Positions 63,564 through 64,000 of a stretch of 64,000 bases of DNA are shown here, in pieces. Position numbers and translations under genes: made by a program. Source of the DNA: Parabacteroides merdae ATCC 43184 (GTDB lineage: Bacteria > Bacteroidota > Bacteroidia > Bacteroidales > Tannerellaceae). The stretch lies in assembly GCF_025151215.1 (NCBI RefSeq), contig NZ_CP102286.1:3968001-4032000 (forward strand). Direction: 5' to 3'. Numbering within the stretch: the first letter of the stretch is position 1; every line of letters starts with the position of its first letter. The notes under the pieces were generated by a model. It searched no databases, was not told where the DNA came from, and was given only the letters and a program-made list of their open reading frames with translations.

Positions 63564-64000
63564 TTAGGGCAGTAATTCTTCCAATTTGATTTGTTGAAAG
63601 ACCATATCGGCTTGACTGCTTTCATATAAAATACCGATTGTGTTTTCATTTACAGAGGTTATGCAGGAATAGCCGCGTCCGTTATATTCATCCAATAGGA
63701 TTTTCTTGTTTTCAGGCCAGGTCTTTCCATCGTCATAGCTAATCTTCAGTGTGATATGATTACGCTCCGAATAGGATTCCGGGTTGACGAAAAGCAGGAT
63801 TGATTTATTTTGTCCGTCTTTGTGATAAGTGTGTTTGTGTATGCTACCCATACAAGTCGGTTCGATTAATGCTTTTCGTGAGGTGGGATGTTCTGTCCAA
63901 GTTTTCCCTAAGTCAGAGGTGATGCAGACACGCCGTCCGTTCTCCTCTTTGTTTCCCCGGTTACGGTTGTCACGCATATTTAGCATGATGTTTCCGTCGG
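63564..64000 (-). CDS. Sialidase (BNR/Asp-box), C-terminal part only
   Basis: The frame is open to the window edge (145 codons visible), so the N-terminus is outside. Two Asp-boxes (SDLGKTWTEH and SYDDGKTWPENK), MRDNRNRG just before the first, and the end GRGYSCITSVNENTIGILYESSQADMVFQQI, which holds the conserved Tyr and Glu region, match GH33 exo-alpha-sialidases. It would release sialic acid from host glycans; the substrate linkage is unknown. Confidence 0.85.
   Translation of the reverse strand, partial: DGNIMLNMRDNRNRGNKEENGRRVCITSDLGKTWTEHPTSRKALIEPTCMGSIHKHTYHKDGQNKSILLFVNPESYSERNHITLKISYDDGKTWPENKKILLDEYNGRGYSCITSVNENTIGILYESSQADMVFQQIKLEELLP

Overview
The window looks like the chromosome of a Bacteroidales gut bacterium, most probably Parabacteroides. 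This is inferred from STN-type TonB receptors with DUF4249 partners, many six-bladed beta-propeller lipoproteins, NVEALA peptides, near absence of Shine-Dalgarno sites, and promoters of the Bacteroidetes form TTG-N20-TAnnTTTG. No tRNA, rRNA, CRISPR array, insertion sequence or phage gene is visible.

Left part (1-9 kb): the 5' part of a propeller/Y_Y_Y sensor gene runs off the edge; a lone carB follows, preceded by an unusual leader (promoter, 34-codon ORF, intrinsic terminator, then carB); then a secreted heparinase II/III-like enzyme and an O-antigen-ligase-like TPR membrane protein (copy 1). From 18.1 down to 9.1 kb is a four-gene efflux operon: lipoprotein adaptor, RND permease, TolC-type channel and a second, different RND permease.

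The most interesting part is 18.2-29.9 kb. A run of minus-strand genes reads, in transcription order: NVEALA peptide C, propeller lipoprotein, thioredoxin-like/DUF1573 lipoprotein, NVEALA peptide B, a small secreted protein, propeller lipoprotein, NVEALA peptide A, propeller lipoprotein (frameshifted), transglutaminase-like lipoprotein (frameshifted), a GTG-started signal peptidase I, and an O-antigen-ligase-like TPR protein (copy 2). A membrane-anchored DNA-binding regulator is divergently transcribed from the NVEALA-C promoter. It looks like a self-contained system that makes, exports, cuts and modifies or senses small cysteine-containing peptides.

30-46 kb: a 1.1 kb gene-free stretch with a 23-bp periodic palindromic array; a solitary propeller lipoprotein; trpS; then an ECF sigma / outer-membrane protein / FecR anti-sigma / TonB-receptor / DUF4249 locus with the receptor-DUF4249 pair present twice; a secreted nuclease/phosphatase-fold enzyme; an outer-membrane protein; the wreck of a second ECF sigma factor; and a transaldolase-like aldolase.

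46-60 kb: parts of an FtsX/MacB-type ABC system scattered among other genes: the permease, a response regulator lacking the AAA+ domain, a sensor kinase with a probably leaderless mRNA, and the ATPase. Between them lie two propeller lipoproteins, a broken third copy, an S9 peptidase, an acyltransferase and a TlpA-like lipid-free periplasmic thioredoxin. Right end (60.5-64 kb): nudC, a DPP-IV-like peptidase, a strong bidirectional terminator and the C-terminal part of a sialidase.

Three intergenic regions (30.3, 51.3 and 60.3 kb) carry short arrays of palindromic cores repeating every 22-23 bp with different core sequences; no annotated feature class explains them.
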